The notes: generated by a model from the letters alone, not told the origin. Numbered from the stretch's first letter, positions 19,629-26,839 are shown. The stretch is DNA of 32,693 bases from Pseudomonadota bacterium (GCA_025355485.1 JANXZP010000087.1:1-32693); one strand, 5' to 3'. Program-made: numbers and translations.

Positions 19629-20755
19629 GCGACGCATCTTCGCTGCCGGTGCTGGCATTGAACGCGGGCTCGTCGTCGCTGAAGTTCGGCCTGTACCTCG
19701 TCGACGCGCGCACGAACCGATTGCTCGTGTCGGGCATGGCCGACACGGTCGGGGGCCGTGGCGGCCCATTCAGCGTCAAGGACGCCGACGGCAACGCATT
19801 GGATTGCGATGCGCGACCGACCGCGACGCCGCGCGAAGCGGTCGAGCGCATCGCCGGTCTGCTCGCCGCGCAGCGCATGCCCGCACCGGCCGCCATTGGC
19901 CATCGCATCGTCCATGGCGGACCGGCGTGTCGTCGCCACGCATTGATTGACGCGGCGGTGACAAGGCAACTCGAAGACGCGGCGGTGTTCGCGCCCTTGC
20001 ATGTGCCGCCCGCGCTGGCGTTGGTCCGTTCCGCGCAGGAATGCTTTCCCGGCATCCCGCAAGTCGCGTGCCTGGACATCGCGTTCCATGCGGGCATGCC
20101 GGAGATCGCGCGCACGTTGCCGCTCCCTCGCGCTCTGCGCGAGCAGGGCATCGAACGCTACGGTTTCCACGGGCTGTCGTGCGAATCGATCGTGCGCCAA
20201 CTGGCCGCCGATCTCCCGCCGCGACTTGTGATCGCCCACCTGGGCCACGGCGCGAGCGTGACCGCGGTTGCGAAGGGACAATCCATCGACACCAGCATGG
20301 GGCTGACCCCGAGCGGCGGGGTGATCATGAGCACGCGTTGCGGCGACATCGATCCTGGCATCCTCGAATACCTCGTGCGCGAGTTGCACTACGACGCGGC
20401 GCAGCTCGAAGAGCTGATCGATCACCAATCGGGGATGCAGGGGATTTCCGATCTCAGCGGCGACATGCGCGAGCTGCGCGCAGCGGCTGCATCGAATGAC
20501 GATGCACGGCTGGCGATCGCGATGTTCTGCCATTCGGTGCGCAAGCAGATTGGCGCGATGGCCGCGGCTCTGGGCGGGATCGACATGCTCGTTTTTACCG
20601 GCGGTATCGGCGAGAACGACGCGGCGACGCACAGGACCATCTGCGAAGGCATGGATTGGCTTGGTGTCGGCATCGGGTCGGCAATCGTACGGGTGATGCC
20701 GTCGCAGGAAGATGCGCAGATCGTGCAGCACACTTGGCGGATCACTGCGCGATAG
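19625..20755 (+). CDS. ackA: Acetate kinase (phosphoketolase-linked)
   Basis: A 376-residue acetate/propionate kinase, slightly shorter than typical AckA (~400). It converts acetyl phosphate and ADP to acetate and ATP. The ATG at 19625 overlaps the phosphoketolase stop and has GGAG nine bases upstream; an ATG at 19610 would add five residues. Recognised motifs are NAGSSSLKF (N-terminal phosphate loop), HRIVHGG, LDIAFHAGMP, RYGFHG, TRCGDIDPG and FTGGIGEND. Two motif changes stand out. The usual HLGNG is HLGHG here (H205 to G209, Asn replaced by H208), and the usual GFHGTSH is GFHGLSC. Catalytic Arg, Asp and His positions of the family seem to be kept, so activity is expected. Its coupling to xfp points to ATP production from phosphoketolase-derived acetyl phosphate rather than to the usual Pta-AckA route, since no pta is nearby. 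Confidence 0.94.
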   Translation: MSDASSLPVLALNAGSSSLKFGLYLVDARTNRLLVSGMADTVGGRGGPFSVKDADGNALDCDARPTATPREAVERIAGLLAAQRMPAPAAIGHRIVHGGPACRRHALIDAAVTRQLEDAAVFAPLHVPPALALVRSAQECFPGIPQVACLDIAFHAGMPEIARTLPLPRALREQGIERYGFHGLSCESIVRQLAADLPPRLVIAHLGHGASVTAVAKGQSIDTSMGLTPSGGVIMSTRCGDIDPGILEYLVRELHYDAAQLEELIDHQSGMQGISDLSGDMRELRAAAASNDDARLAIAMFCHSVRKQIGAMAAALGGIDMLVFTGGIGENDAATHRTICEGMDWLGVGIGSAIVRVMPSQEDAQIVQHTWRITAR

Positions 20756-20776
20756 ATCTCCGCGTGGCCACGGCCG

Positions 20777-22117
20777 TCATGCGTGCGGCGCGGGTACGAC
20801 AATCCCGCCGCCTGCCGGGTCCAGCCATCCGCCCTCGAATCCAGCGCGGCGCAGGCCGTCGACGATGTACCGGCAGCCGCGCATCAAATCCCAGACCATG
20901 CCGCTGCGATGGTTCTCGGTCATCAACACGATCGGGCCGAGATTCAATCCGAAGTGCCATGGCGAAATCCAGCCGCAGGTCGAGCCTGGCTCGCCGTGAA
21001 ACGTGGAGTTGAAGGTCGCCTTGAAGCCATAGCGATGGCCGTCGTGCAATTCCAATGTGTGCATGTAGTGATGGATCGCCGGCAACACGATCTCCGGCGC
21101 GAACGGCAACGACGCGACCACCGCCCACGGCGCCAGCGTGCCATCGTCGATGCCATACGGCGCGCCGCGACCTTCGTAATCGTAGAAACGGCGTTCGACC
21201 CCGTTGATCGTCATGACCGCAGGACCCGGCCCGTCGCTCGCGGTGATTCCCCAGCAGTGTCCGCAGTAGCCATCGAAACCCAGTGTATTGTCGATCGCAT
21301 AGCGTTGCTGCACGTGCGTCGCGCGACGGCTGTTCTCGAAATAGTCGATGCCCTTGGCACGCATGAACGCATCCTGGATGCCGCGAAAATCGATCCACAC
21401 ATGCGACAGCTGATGGATGAACAACGGTCCCGCGTACAGATAGTCCAGGTCGTAACAGTTCTTCCACTCGTAGGTCGAACACCATGCCTGGTAAGCGCTC
21501 GCCGGCAGCGGATGCGTGGGCGATCCCAGCGCGAGCGTGTACAACAGCAGCGCCTCGTCGTAGCCCTGCCAACGGCATTTCAGGAATCCGGATTCGGGTT
21601 TCCATCCATGGCAAAGGGTATCGCCGCCGGTTTGCGCCCACTGCCAGTCGGCGCGCAGATAAAGATCGTTCGCCAGCGTGCGGATCTCGTGTTGATCGGC
21701 AGTCTCATCGGCGAAGTACGCCGCGGCCGTCAGCATCCCGGCCAGCAGGAACGCGCTGTCCACGGTCGACAGTTCGCACTCCCATGCGCGCCGGCCGGTC
21801 TTCATGTCGAGGAAGTGGTAGTAGAAACCGCGATAGCCGGTGCTATCCGGCTCGGTGCCCTGCGGGCTGTCCCGGAAGAATCGCAAGGTCGCGAGCGTGC
21901 GTTCGATCGCCTGGTCCTTCGCCATCAATCCACGCTCGACCGCGACCGGATACGACGCCAGCGCAAGCCCTGTTGCGGCGATGCTGGCCGGCCACGATGG
22001 CGCCGTCTTGTCGAGCACCAGCCCGTTCAGCGGATTCGTTTCGTGCTGGAAATAGGCGAACGCAGATCGCTGCAGATGCTGCAATAGTTGTTCAACAGGC
22101 GATTGCGTGGAATGCAT
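20777..22117 (-). CDS. Glycoamylase-like (PF10091/GH144-type) protein, possible beta-1,2-glucan hydrolase
   Basis: A 446-residue protein of the glycoamylase-like superfamily, an (alpha/alpha)6-barrel fold that includes GH144 endo-beta-1,2-glucanases and is related to the cyclisation domain of cyclic glucan synthases. Characteristic segments are GYRGFYYHFLDMKTGRR, ELSTVDSAFLLAGML, GWKPESGFL, HQLSHVWIDFRG, GYCGHCWGITASDGP, DDGTLAPWA and a C-terminal GLNLGPIVLMTENHRSG. The acidic residues in the ELSTVD region are likely catalytic by family analogy. No signal peptide is visible: the N-terminus (MHSTQSPVEQLLQHLQRS) is polar, so a cytoplasmic location is predicted, unlike many secreted GH144 enzymes. 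No strong ribosome-binding site precedes the ATG at 22117, although a 10-bp palindrome (CTATCGATAG) sits three bases upstream. The gene converges on ackA with only 21 bp between stops. The neighbouring glucan synthase supports beta-1,2-glucan as substrate, but this is inference. Confidence 0.85.
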   Translation of the reverse strand: MHSTQSPVEQLLQHLQRSAFAYFQHETNPLNGLVLDKTAPSWPASIAATGLALASYPVAVERGLMAKDQAIERTLATLRFFRDSPQGTEPDSTGYRGFYYHFLDMKTGRRAWECELSTVDSAFLLAGMLTAAAYFADETADQHEIRTLANDLYLRADWQWAQTGGDTLCHGWKPESGFLKCRWQGYDEALLLYTLALGSPTHPLPASAYQAWCSTYEWKNCYDLDYLYAGPLFIHQLSHVWIDFRGIQDAFMRAKGIDYFENSRRATHVQQRYAIDNTLGFDGYCGHCWGITASDGPGPAVMTINGVERRFYDYEGRGAPYGIDDGTLAPWAVVASLPFAPEIVLPAIHHYMHTLELHDGHRYGFKATFNSTFHGEPGSTCGWISPWHFGLNLGPIVLMTENHRSGMVWDLMRGCRYIVDGLRRAGFEGGWLDPAGGGIVVPAPHA

Positions 22118-22196
22118 GGGCTATCGATAGATCCGCCTCGACTCAAGCGGACTGCCCAAGCCGCAACAGGACAATACATCCCCCGTCTGGATTGTT

Positions 22197-22487
22197 CTAC
22201 GGCTTTCGATTCCAGTCGGTGATCCAGGTTCGCGCACGCTTTCGCAAGGCGATACGCAGGCCGCCTTCGATGACGGACAACTTCGTGCGCTGGCCATAAA
22301 TGCCGATGGTAGCGTGCGGCGAAATTTCCTGCAGGAGATCTGCACGCGTCGCAAAGACATAGCCACGATCATCGGTCCACACGGTTTTTGTCTTGCTGTC
22401 CAACGCTCGATGAACCTTCTTCGACAGGGGCTGCAGCGCGTCGTACAGACGTCCAAGCGGGGCTCCTTCAGAGAATTGCTTGTTCAT
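22197..22487 (-). CDS. Hypothetical protein (96 aa), basic
   Basis: A 96-residue frame beginning MNKQFSEGAP. The start at 22487 is fixed by a strong GGAGG six bases upstream; an earlier in-frame ATG at 22517 lies before this site. The product is rich in Lys and Arg, especially at the end (RKRARTWITDWNRKP), with a central beta-like stretch (TVWTDDRGYVFATRADLLQE). It has no signal peptide, membrane helix, cysteine or metal-binding cluster. I recognise no family. It lies 79 bp upstream of the glycoamylase-like gene in the same direction and downstream of a strong terminator, so it may start a short transcription unit that includes the glycoamylase-like gene. Confidence 0.7.
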   Translation of the reverse strand: MNKQFSEGAPLGRLYDALQPLSKKVHRALDSKTKTVWTDDRGYVFATRADLLQEISPHATIGIYGQRTKLSVIEGGLRIALRKRARTWITDWNRKP

Positions 22488-22562
22488 TGGATCCTCCGAA
22501 AAACAGTTGGCATGCAATGTTCTGCATCAAGCGGGGTATGGCTTTGAATCAGTGCGGCCGCG

Positions 22563-22597
22563 AAAAAAAGCGGAGACCAGCTCGCGCCAGTCCCCGC
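22563..22597 (-). terminator. Rho-independent terminator
   Basis: Read on the minus strand, GCGGGGAC (22597-22590) pairs with GTCTCCGC (22577-22570) as an 8-bp GC-rich stem with one G-U pair and a 12-nt loop, directly followed by seven Ts (22569-22563). On the plus strand the same pair would be an A-C mismatch and no T run follows, so the signal is one-directional. It lies about 90 nt after the stop of the 111-residue hypothetical gene and separates it from the 96-residue gene. Confidence 0.88.
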
Positions 22598-22684
22598 CCT
22601 TCGCCCACATCCTTATCGGCCTGCATCGGTCATATCCATTTGACCCGAACTTCATGCGATGCCATCGGCTCGCGTTCGCCACCA

Positions 22685-23020
22685 TCAGTTGTCTTTCGCG
22701 CGGGTGCCACGTCGCATGCGTTGCCACACGGCACGAAAGCGATGCTGGACTTTGCCCCAAGATGACTCCTCGGGTTGGCTGTAGCGCGGGTGGCAATGCA
22801 GGTCATGGCTATCGATGCGCACGACAACACCTTCTGGATCGGGTGCTACTAGCGGCGTCGGCATTGCCCGGTAACGGTTACGTGTGCTGCGAATGGTATT
22901 CGGGTAGTTGATGCCGGACTCTTCCTCGATCGAGATCGACGGATCCGATCCGGTCTCCATGCGGCCGGCCGTTTCGTTGGCAGTCGATGTAGGAAGACGG
23001 ATATAGCGAAGCTCGGTCAT
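22685..23020 (-). CDS. Hypothetical protein (111 aa)
   Basis: A 111-residue frame starting MTELRYIRLP at 23020, with GGAGG seven bases upstream, a very good ribosome-binding site. The N-terminal half is polar and rich in Thr, Ser and Glu (TGSDPSISIEEESG). The middle has a short hydrophobic stretch (TPLVAPDPEGVVVRIDSHD) followed by a His/Cys patch (HDLHCH). The C-terminus is strongly basic (RFRAVWQRMRRGTRAK). No signal peptide or membrane segment is seen and I recognise no family. It lies downstream of the CRP-like regulator in the same direction, with a 171-bp gap holding two AGTCCCCGC repeats, and is closed by the terminator at 22563-22597. It could be a stress-related accessory gene, but there is no direct support for that. 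Confidence 0.72.
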   Translation of the reverse strand: MTELRYIRLPTSTANETAGRMETGSDPSISIEEESGINYPNTIRSTRNRYRAMPTPLVAPDPEGVVVRIDSHDLHCHPRYSQPEESSWGKVQHRFRAVWQRMRRGTRAKDN

Positions 23021-23191
23021 AGCGTTCCTCCATGATTGTTCGCGCGTCGAGTCCCCGCCGCGCTTGGCCTCAAATCGAGGCTAGTCCCCGCGTATCCTCG
23101 GGTCTGTTCGCTAGCGCACGTTGAAATCTTCGTGCACTGGTGCACGGCGGCGAGCAATCGGGCATTGTGTTGACCGAGCTATTGATAGCGA

Positions 23192-23911
23192 TCAGGTCGC
23201 AATGCTTGCCGGGAGCAGTCGATCGTATTCGTTCTTGACCACGGCATAGCATTCGCAGGTACGTCGCTCGAGTCCGGCGCGGTCGAGCACGGTGATGTGG
23301 CCGCGTTGGTAGTCGATCAGCCTGGCACGATGCAGTTGGCCGGCAGCTTCGGTGACGCCTTCGCGGCGCACGCCCAGCATGTTGGCGATGAGCTCCTGGG
23401 TCATCACCAGTTCGTTCGACTGCAGGCGGTCCAGACTCAGCAGCAGCCAGCGGCACAACTGCTGGTCCAGCGAATGGTGCCGGTTGCAGACCGCAGTCTG
23501 CGCCATCTGGGTGATGAGGGCCTGGGTGTAGCGCAGCAGCAGGTGCAGCAACGGGCCGGCCCGGCCGAACTCCTGCATCATCATGTTCGCCTTCAGCCGG
23601 AAACCCTGCCCAGCGCTCTGCACGACCGCGCGGCTCGGCGTCGAGTTGCCGCCCATGAACAGCGAAATGCCAACGATGCCTTCGCGACCGACGACAGCGA
23701 TCTCGGCCGACGATCCGTTTTCCATCACGTACAGCAGCGAGACGATCGACGTCGCCGGAAAGTACACATGGGCCAACTTGCCGCCCGACTCGTAAAGCAC
23801 CTTGCCGAGCGGCATGGCCACCGCTTCCAGATGCGGCAACAAACGCTCCCATTCGGCGTTGGGGAGCGCCGCAAGCAGCCGGTTCTGTCGTGGCTCGGTA
23901 TCGACGACCAT
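23192..23911 (-). CDS. CRP/FNR-family transcriptional regulator
   Basis: A 239-residue cytoplasmic regulator. Residues ~15-130 form a cNMP-binding-like beta-roll (LGKVLYESGGKLAHVYFP, VVGREGIVGISLFMGG). A dimerisation helix follows at ~130-165. The C-terminal winged helix lies at ~165-222 (LVMTQELIANMLGVRREGVTEAAGQL, then LIDYQRGHITVLDRAGLE). The N-terminus has no cysteine cluster, so an FNR-like iron-sulphur sensor is unlikely. The canonical cAMP phosphate-binding signature of Crp is not clear either, so the ligand is unknown. The ATG at 23911 is preceded by a G-rich run (GGGGG) that can act as ribosome-binding site. It is single, followed on the same strand by the 111-residue unknown gene. 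Its targets are not shown by the sequence; the neighbouring small genes or the central carbon block are possible. Confidence 0.9.
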   Translation of the reverse strand: MVVDTEPRQNRLLAALPNAEWERLLPHLEAVAMPLGKVLYESGGKLAHVYFPATSIVSLLYVMENGSSAEIAVVGREGIVGISLFMGGNSTPSRAVVQSAGQGFRLKANMMMQEFGRAGPLLHLLLRYTQALITQMAQTAVCNRHHSLDQQLCRWLLLSLDRLQSNELVMTQELIANMLGVRREGVTEAAGQLHRARLIDYQRGHITVLDRAGLERRTCECYAVVKNEYDRLLPASIAT

Positions 23912-24119
23912 GACCCCCCCGCGCGTAGGCAGACCGAGGATCCACCAATGGGCAGGTCATCACCCAGCAAGAATCGCGCGAAATTTTCTAGAACGGTGCG
24001 CGAAGGCTCTGCAATACCCTGTGAATCGCGTCTGCCGCGTGGCTGTTTCGTGGTCACCGATAGGGTCGGGCCACTAATCAAGGCACGTGAATTGAGTGAA
24101 CATGCGCAACGTTTGGCCG

Positions 24120-25070
24120 CTACGGAAGTTGACCCTGTTGGTTCGGGGCTGGCCTCACGCTCCGGTGCAATTTAATGCCGTCGTAAATCAGCGTGAAAGC
24201 GACGATCAGCACCATGAAACCCTTGACCGTTCGATCGCTGCCTGGCGCCATGAACACCGGACCGTCCACGACGGTCCACGCCATCACGGCGCAAGTGGCC
24301 AGGCCCAGTCCGGTTTCCATGCGGCGCAGCAGGGCCGACCAGCGGCCTTTCGCGATCACCGCAAGCAACAGCGGAACGTTGAGCAGGATGAGCACGAGCA
24401 GGACAAGGGCCTGGCGCCCAAGAAACGTGTCGGTGTATGTAAGCGCCCGATAAGCCGCAGGCGCCGCTCGACCAGCCCAAAAGAAATCCAGCAGCCAGTG
24501 TGGATCGACGAGCGCGAATGTCCCGCACAGGATGCCTACAATGCCCAACACCAAGGTTGCGCGGCTGCCGTGGATACGATCCTCCGCGCGCGGCTTCCAT
24601 TCCGAGGCTTGCGGCCACCTGAAACGGGTCCACGAGGTTGCGCCGAAGCTCACGACCAACAGGCCCGGCCACCACAGGGAAGCAATCACCGTGGCTCCCC
24701 ACCACTGGCCCAGTGCACTGAGGAAGTCCGATCCGGAACCGATGGGTTGCTGCAGGCGCATAAACAGCCCGCCGATCCAGATGATCGCCAGGCCGATGCC
24801 GGCAGCTCGCAGGAAAGCGTGCCCGTCCGCGGGATCGATGAGGGTCAGCGTCGGACGATAGCGCGCGGCCACTTCCGCGGGCCGACCAAAACCATTCAGG
24901 AACTCGACCGCCATCGCTGCATCGGCGGCGCGCCCGGAGGCGTCGGCCTTGTCCTGCAATCCTTCGTTGATCAATGCGCGCAATTCAAACGCCACATCGT
25001 TGCGTTGCTTGCGTGGCAACTGCACGGCTACGTCGGTGACGTAGGATTCGATCACCTCATTCGCGTTCAT
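24120..25070 (-). CDS. PadR-partner membrane protein (HAAS-type N-terminal domain)
   Basis: A 316-residue protein with a soluble N-terminal domain (~1-75, NEVIESYVTDVAVQLPRKQRNDVAFELRALI) resembling the HAAS signalling domain usually encoded beside PadR repressors. It ends in the FLNGFGRPAEVAARY motif that such domains share. Then come about five to six transmembrane helices, at roughly residues 90-108, 125-150, 178-200, 222-243, 257-275 and 282-300. The ATG at 25070 has GAGG seven bases upstream and lies two bases after the padR stop, so the two are translationally coupled. The frame extends upstream into padR, but those codons are padR coding sequence. By analogy with PadR-membrane partner pairs, it may sense envelope state or modulate the repressor. 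Function beyond that is unknown. Confidence 0.82.
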   Translation of the reverse strand: MNANEVIESYVTDVAVQLPRKQRNDVAFELRALINEGLQDKADASGRAADAAMAVEFLNGFGRPAEVAARYRPTLTLIDPADGHAFLRAAGIGLAIIWIGGLFMRLQQPIGSGSDFLSALGQWWGATVIASLWWPGLLVVSFGATSWTRFRWPQASEWKPRAEDRIHGSRATLVLGIVGILCGTFALVDPHWLLDFFWAGRAAPAAYRALTYTDTFLGRQALVLLVLILLNVPLLLAVIAKGRWSALLRRMETGLGLATCAVMAWTVVDGPVFMAPGSDRTVKGFMVLIVAFTLIYDGIKLHRSVRPAPNQQGQLP

Positions 25071-25072
25071 TG

Positions 25073-25408
25073 TCAGTCCTCTTTCAGTAGTCGATTCATT
25101 GCGCTGTTCATGCCCTGCCATGACTCGGTGAGCTTCTTCAGCAATTTCCGGCCGTCCGCATTCAGTGAGTAGTAACGCCGCGGCGACCCGCCTTCGGTGT
25201 TCCACTCGCTCTTGAGCAAACCCTGCGTTTCGAGGCGGCGCAGCAACGGATACAGCGTGCCCTCTTCGATAGCCATTCCCTTGTCCGCCAGAGCCTGCCG
25301 CAGCTCATATCCATAGCGCGGAGCACGCAATTGCGAGAGCGTGGCCACCACCACGACCCCGCGCCGCAGCTCGAGCTCCAATTTGCCGAAAGCGCCTGAG
25401 TCACCCAT
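25073..25408 (-). CDS. PadR-family transcriptional repressor
   Basis: A 111-residue winged-helix regulator of the short PadR-s2 type. Typical pattern: RRGVVVVATLSQLRAPRYGYELRQAL, then EGTLYPLLRRLETQGLLKSEW, then GGSPRRYYSLNADGRKLL. The ATG at 25408 (MGDSGAFGKLELELRRG) fits the family start. The frame stays open to 25444, but that upstream ATG lies within the -35 box of the predicted promoter and is unlikely to be used. No ribosome-binding site precedes 25408. The predicted transcription start falls on the A of this ATG, so a leaderless mRNA is likely. The gene is followed after 2 bp by its membrane partner. Three TACTGT/ACAGTA half-sites in the promoter suggest autorepression. Confidence 0.9.
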   Translation of the reverse strand: MGDSGAFGKLELELRRGVVVVATLSQLRAPRYGYELRQALADKGMAIEEGTLYPLLRRLETQGLLKSEWNTEGGSPRRYYSLNADGRKLLKKLTESWQGMNSAMNRLLKED

Positions 25409-25413
25409 GGGAC

Positions 25414-25444
25414 ACACAGTACTGTGTAACGCACAGTATGTCAA
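25414..25444 (-). promoter_or_regulatory. padR promoter overlapped by palindromic operators
   Basis: On the minus strand the -35 box TTGACA (25444-25439) is perfect. A 17-bp spacer separates it from the -10 box TACTGT (25421-25416). Seven bases further lies the A of the padR ATG (25408). Two inverted repeats cover this core: a perfect 14-bp palindrome ACACAGTACTGTGT (25414-25427), and TACTGTG-N5-CACAGTA (25420-25438). They share a half-site, giving three half-sites in all. PadR bound here would block RNA polymerase directly. Confidence 0.8.
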
Positions 25445-25598
25445 GCATGTTTTTCCAGGGACTGGCGATTCCCCGCGGCTACGATGCTTTCACGCACAGT
25501 TGCAGCATCGCCAAGGCGTGACGCAGGGCCGGGCTTCGCCAACTGCCCCCGACTCCGTTACCGTTGCTGTGCCTGATGCAGGACGCGCAACGCAATTG

Positions 25599-26789
25599 AT
25601 GAGCGAGATGACCGAAACTTTCGATGCGCTGATCATCGGCGGCGGCGCGGCCGGGCTGATGTGCGCGATCACTGCCGGCCAGCGCGGGCGGCGCGTGCTG
25701 GTGATCGAACACGCCAACCGGGTCGGCAAGAAGATCCTGATGTCCGGCGGCGGGCGCTGCAATTTCACCAATACCGGCACCACGCCGGAGAATTTCCTCT
25801 CGGCCAATCCGCATTTCTGCAAGTCGGCGCTCGCGCGCTACAGGCCGGCGGATTTCATCGCGATGGTCGAGCGCCACGGCATCGCCTATCACGAGAAGGA
25901 ACTCGGACAACTGTTCTGCGACGAATCATCGAAGCAGATCGTGCGCATGCTGCTGGACGAATGCGCGGCGGCGGGCGTGCGGGTCGAAACCAGTTGCAGC
26001 GTCGAGCGCGTGCAACAGCTCGCCGGTGGATTCCGGCTCGACACCACGCTCGGCGTATTCGACGCGCCGTCGCTGGTGATCGCGAGCGGCGGCTTGTCGA
26101 TCCCGAGCATGGGTGCTAGCGGTTTCGGTTACGCGATCGCGCAGCAGTTTGGCCACAGCGTGCTGCCGACCCGCGCGGGACTGGTGCCATTGACGCTCAG
26201 CGGCAGGCACCAGGAGCGCCTGCAGGATATGAGCGGTGTCGCGCTGCCGATCGAGGCGCGTTGCAACGGCAAGAGCTTTCGCGGCGCGATGCTGATCACC
26301 CATCGCGGCATCAGCGGTCCGGCGATCCTGCAGATTTCCTCGTACTGGCAACCGGGCGACGACCTGCGCATCGACCTGCTGCCGGATCGCGATGCGCTCG
26401 CATGGCTGCGCGACCAGCAATCGCAACGGCCTGCGGCGGAATTCAAGAACGTGCTCGCCGATGCGTTGCCGCGACGATTCGCGATCCGCCTGTGCGAGTT
26501 GTGGCTGCCGAACAAACCGATGCGCCAGTATCGCGATGCCGAACTGCTCGAGATCGCGGCGCAGTTGCAGGAATGGCCGCTGATCGCCAGCGGCACCGAA
26601 GGCTACCGCACCGCCGAAGTCACCCTCGGCGGCATCGACACCAACGAACTGTCGTCGACCACGATGCAATCGCGCCGCGTCCCCGGCCTGTATTTCATCG
26701 GCGAGGCCGTCGACGTTACCGGCTGGCTCGGCGGCTACAACTTCCAGTGGGCATGGGCATCGGGGCATGCCGCGGGCGAAGTGGTGTAA
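25599..26789 (+). CDS. HI0933/YhiN-family FAD-dependent oxidoreductase (flavoprotein)
   Basis: A 396-residue flavoprotein of the BaiN/YhiN/HI0933 family (E. coli YhiN is 400). The N-terminal Rossmann FAD-binding loop is IIGGGAAGL (residues ~12-20), followed by KKILMSGGGRCNFTN, the family's second signature. Mid-protein motifs are LVIASGGLSIPSMGASG and THRGISGPAILQIS. The C-terminal FAD contact is GLYFIGEAVDVTGWLGGYNFQWAWASG. Starts at 25599 (MSEM) and 25608 (MTET) are both possible and neither has a strong ribosome-binding site. The substrate in vivo is unknown for most members. The gene stands divergent from padR and ends 61 bp before a convergent YCII-like gene. The last 231 bp occur again at 27401-27631. 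Confidence 0.92.
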   Translation: MSEMTETFDALIIGGGAAGLMCAITAGQRGRRVLVIEHANRVGKKILMSGGGRCNFTNTGTTPENFLSANPHFCKSALARYRPADFIAMVERHGIAYHEKELGQLFCDESSKQIVRMLLDECAAAGVRVETSCSVERVQQLAGGFRLDTTLGVFDAPSLVIASGGLSIPSMGASGFGYAIAQQFGHSVLPTRAGLVPLTLSGRHQERLQDMSGVALPIEARCNGKSFRGAMLITHRGISGPAILQISSYWQPGDDLRIDLLPDRDALAWLRDQQSQRPAAEFKNVLADALPRRFAIRLCELWLPNKPMRQYRDAELLEIAAQLQEWPLIASGTEGYRTAEVTLGGIDTNELSSTTMQSRRVPGLYFIGEAVDVTGWLGGYNFQWAWASGHAAGEVV

Positions 26790-26803
26790 CGATGCTGCTT
26801 GGC

Positions 26804-26839
26804 GGACGGAGGCAGTTGATTTCAGAACCACCTCCGTCC
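26804..26839. terminator. Hairpin between convergent genes, probable bidirectional transcription stop
   Basis: GGACGGAGG (26804-26812) pairs perfectly with CCTCCGTCC (26831-26839). Within the loop, GTT and AAC pair again, separated from the outer stem by symmetric CA bulges. It lies between the convergent stops of the flavoprotein (26789) and the YCII-like gene (26851). Neither side has a T tract, so it may be a stabilising or pausing hairpin rather than a full intrinsic terminator. Confidence 0.55.

Noticed and set aside
20763..20772. Palindrome CGTGGCCACG between convergent ackA and glycoamylase-like genes
   Set aside because: It has no loop and no T run, so it cannot act as an intrinsic terminator, and it is short enough to arise by chance in GC-rich DNA.
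22121..22130. Palindrome CTATCGATAG before the glycoamylase-like start
   Set aside because: A single 10-bp palindrome with no accompanying promoter or second copy; chance occurrence is quite possible.
23070..23963. 297-residue minus-strand frame overlapping the CRP-like gene
   Set aside because: Different frame from the recognised regulator, low-complexity Arg/Pro/Ala content, no domain.
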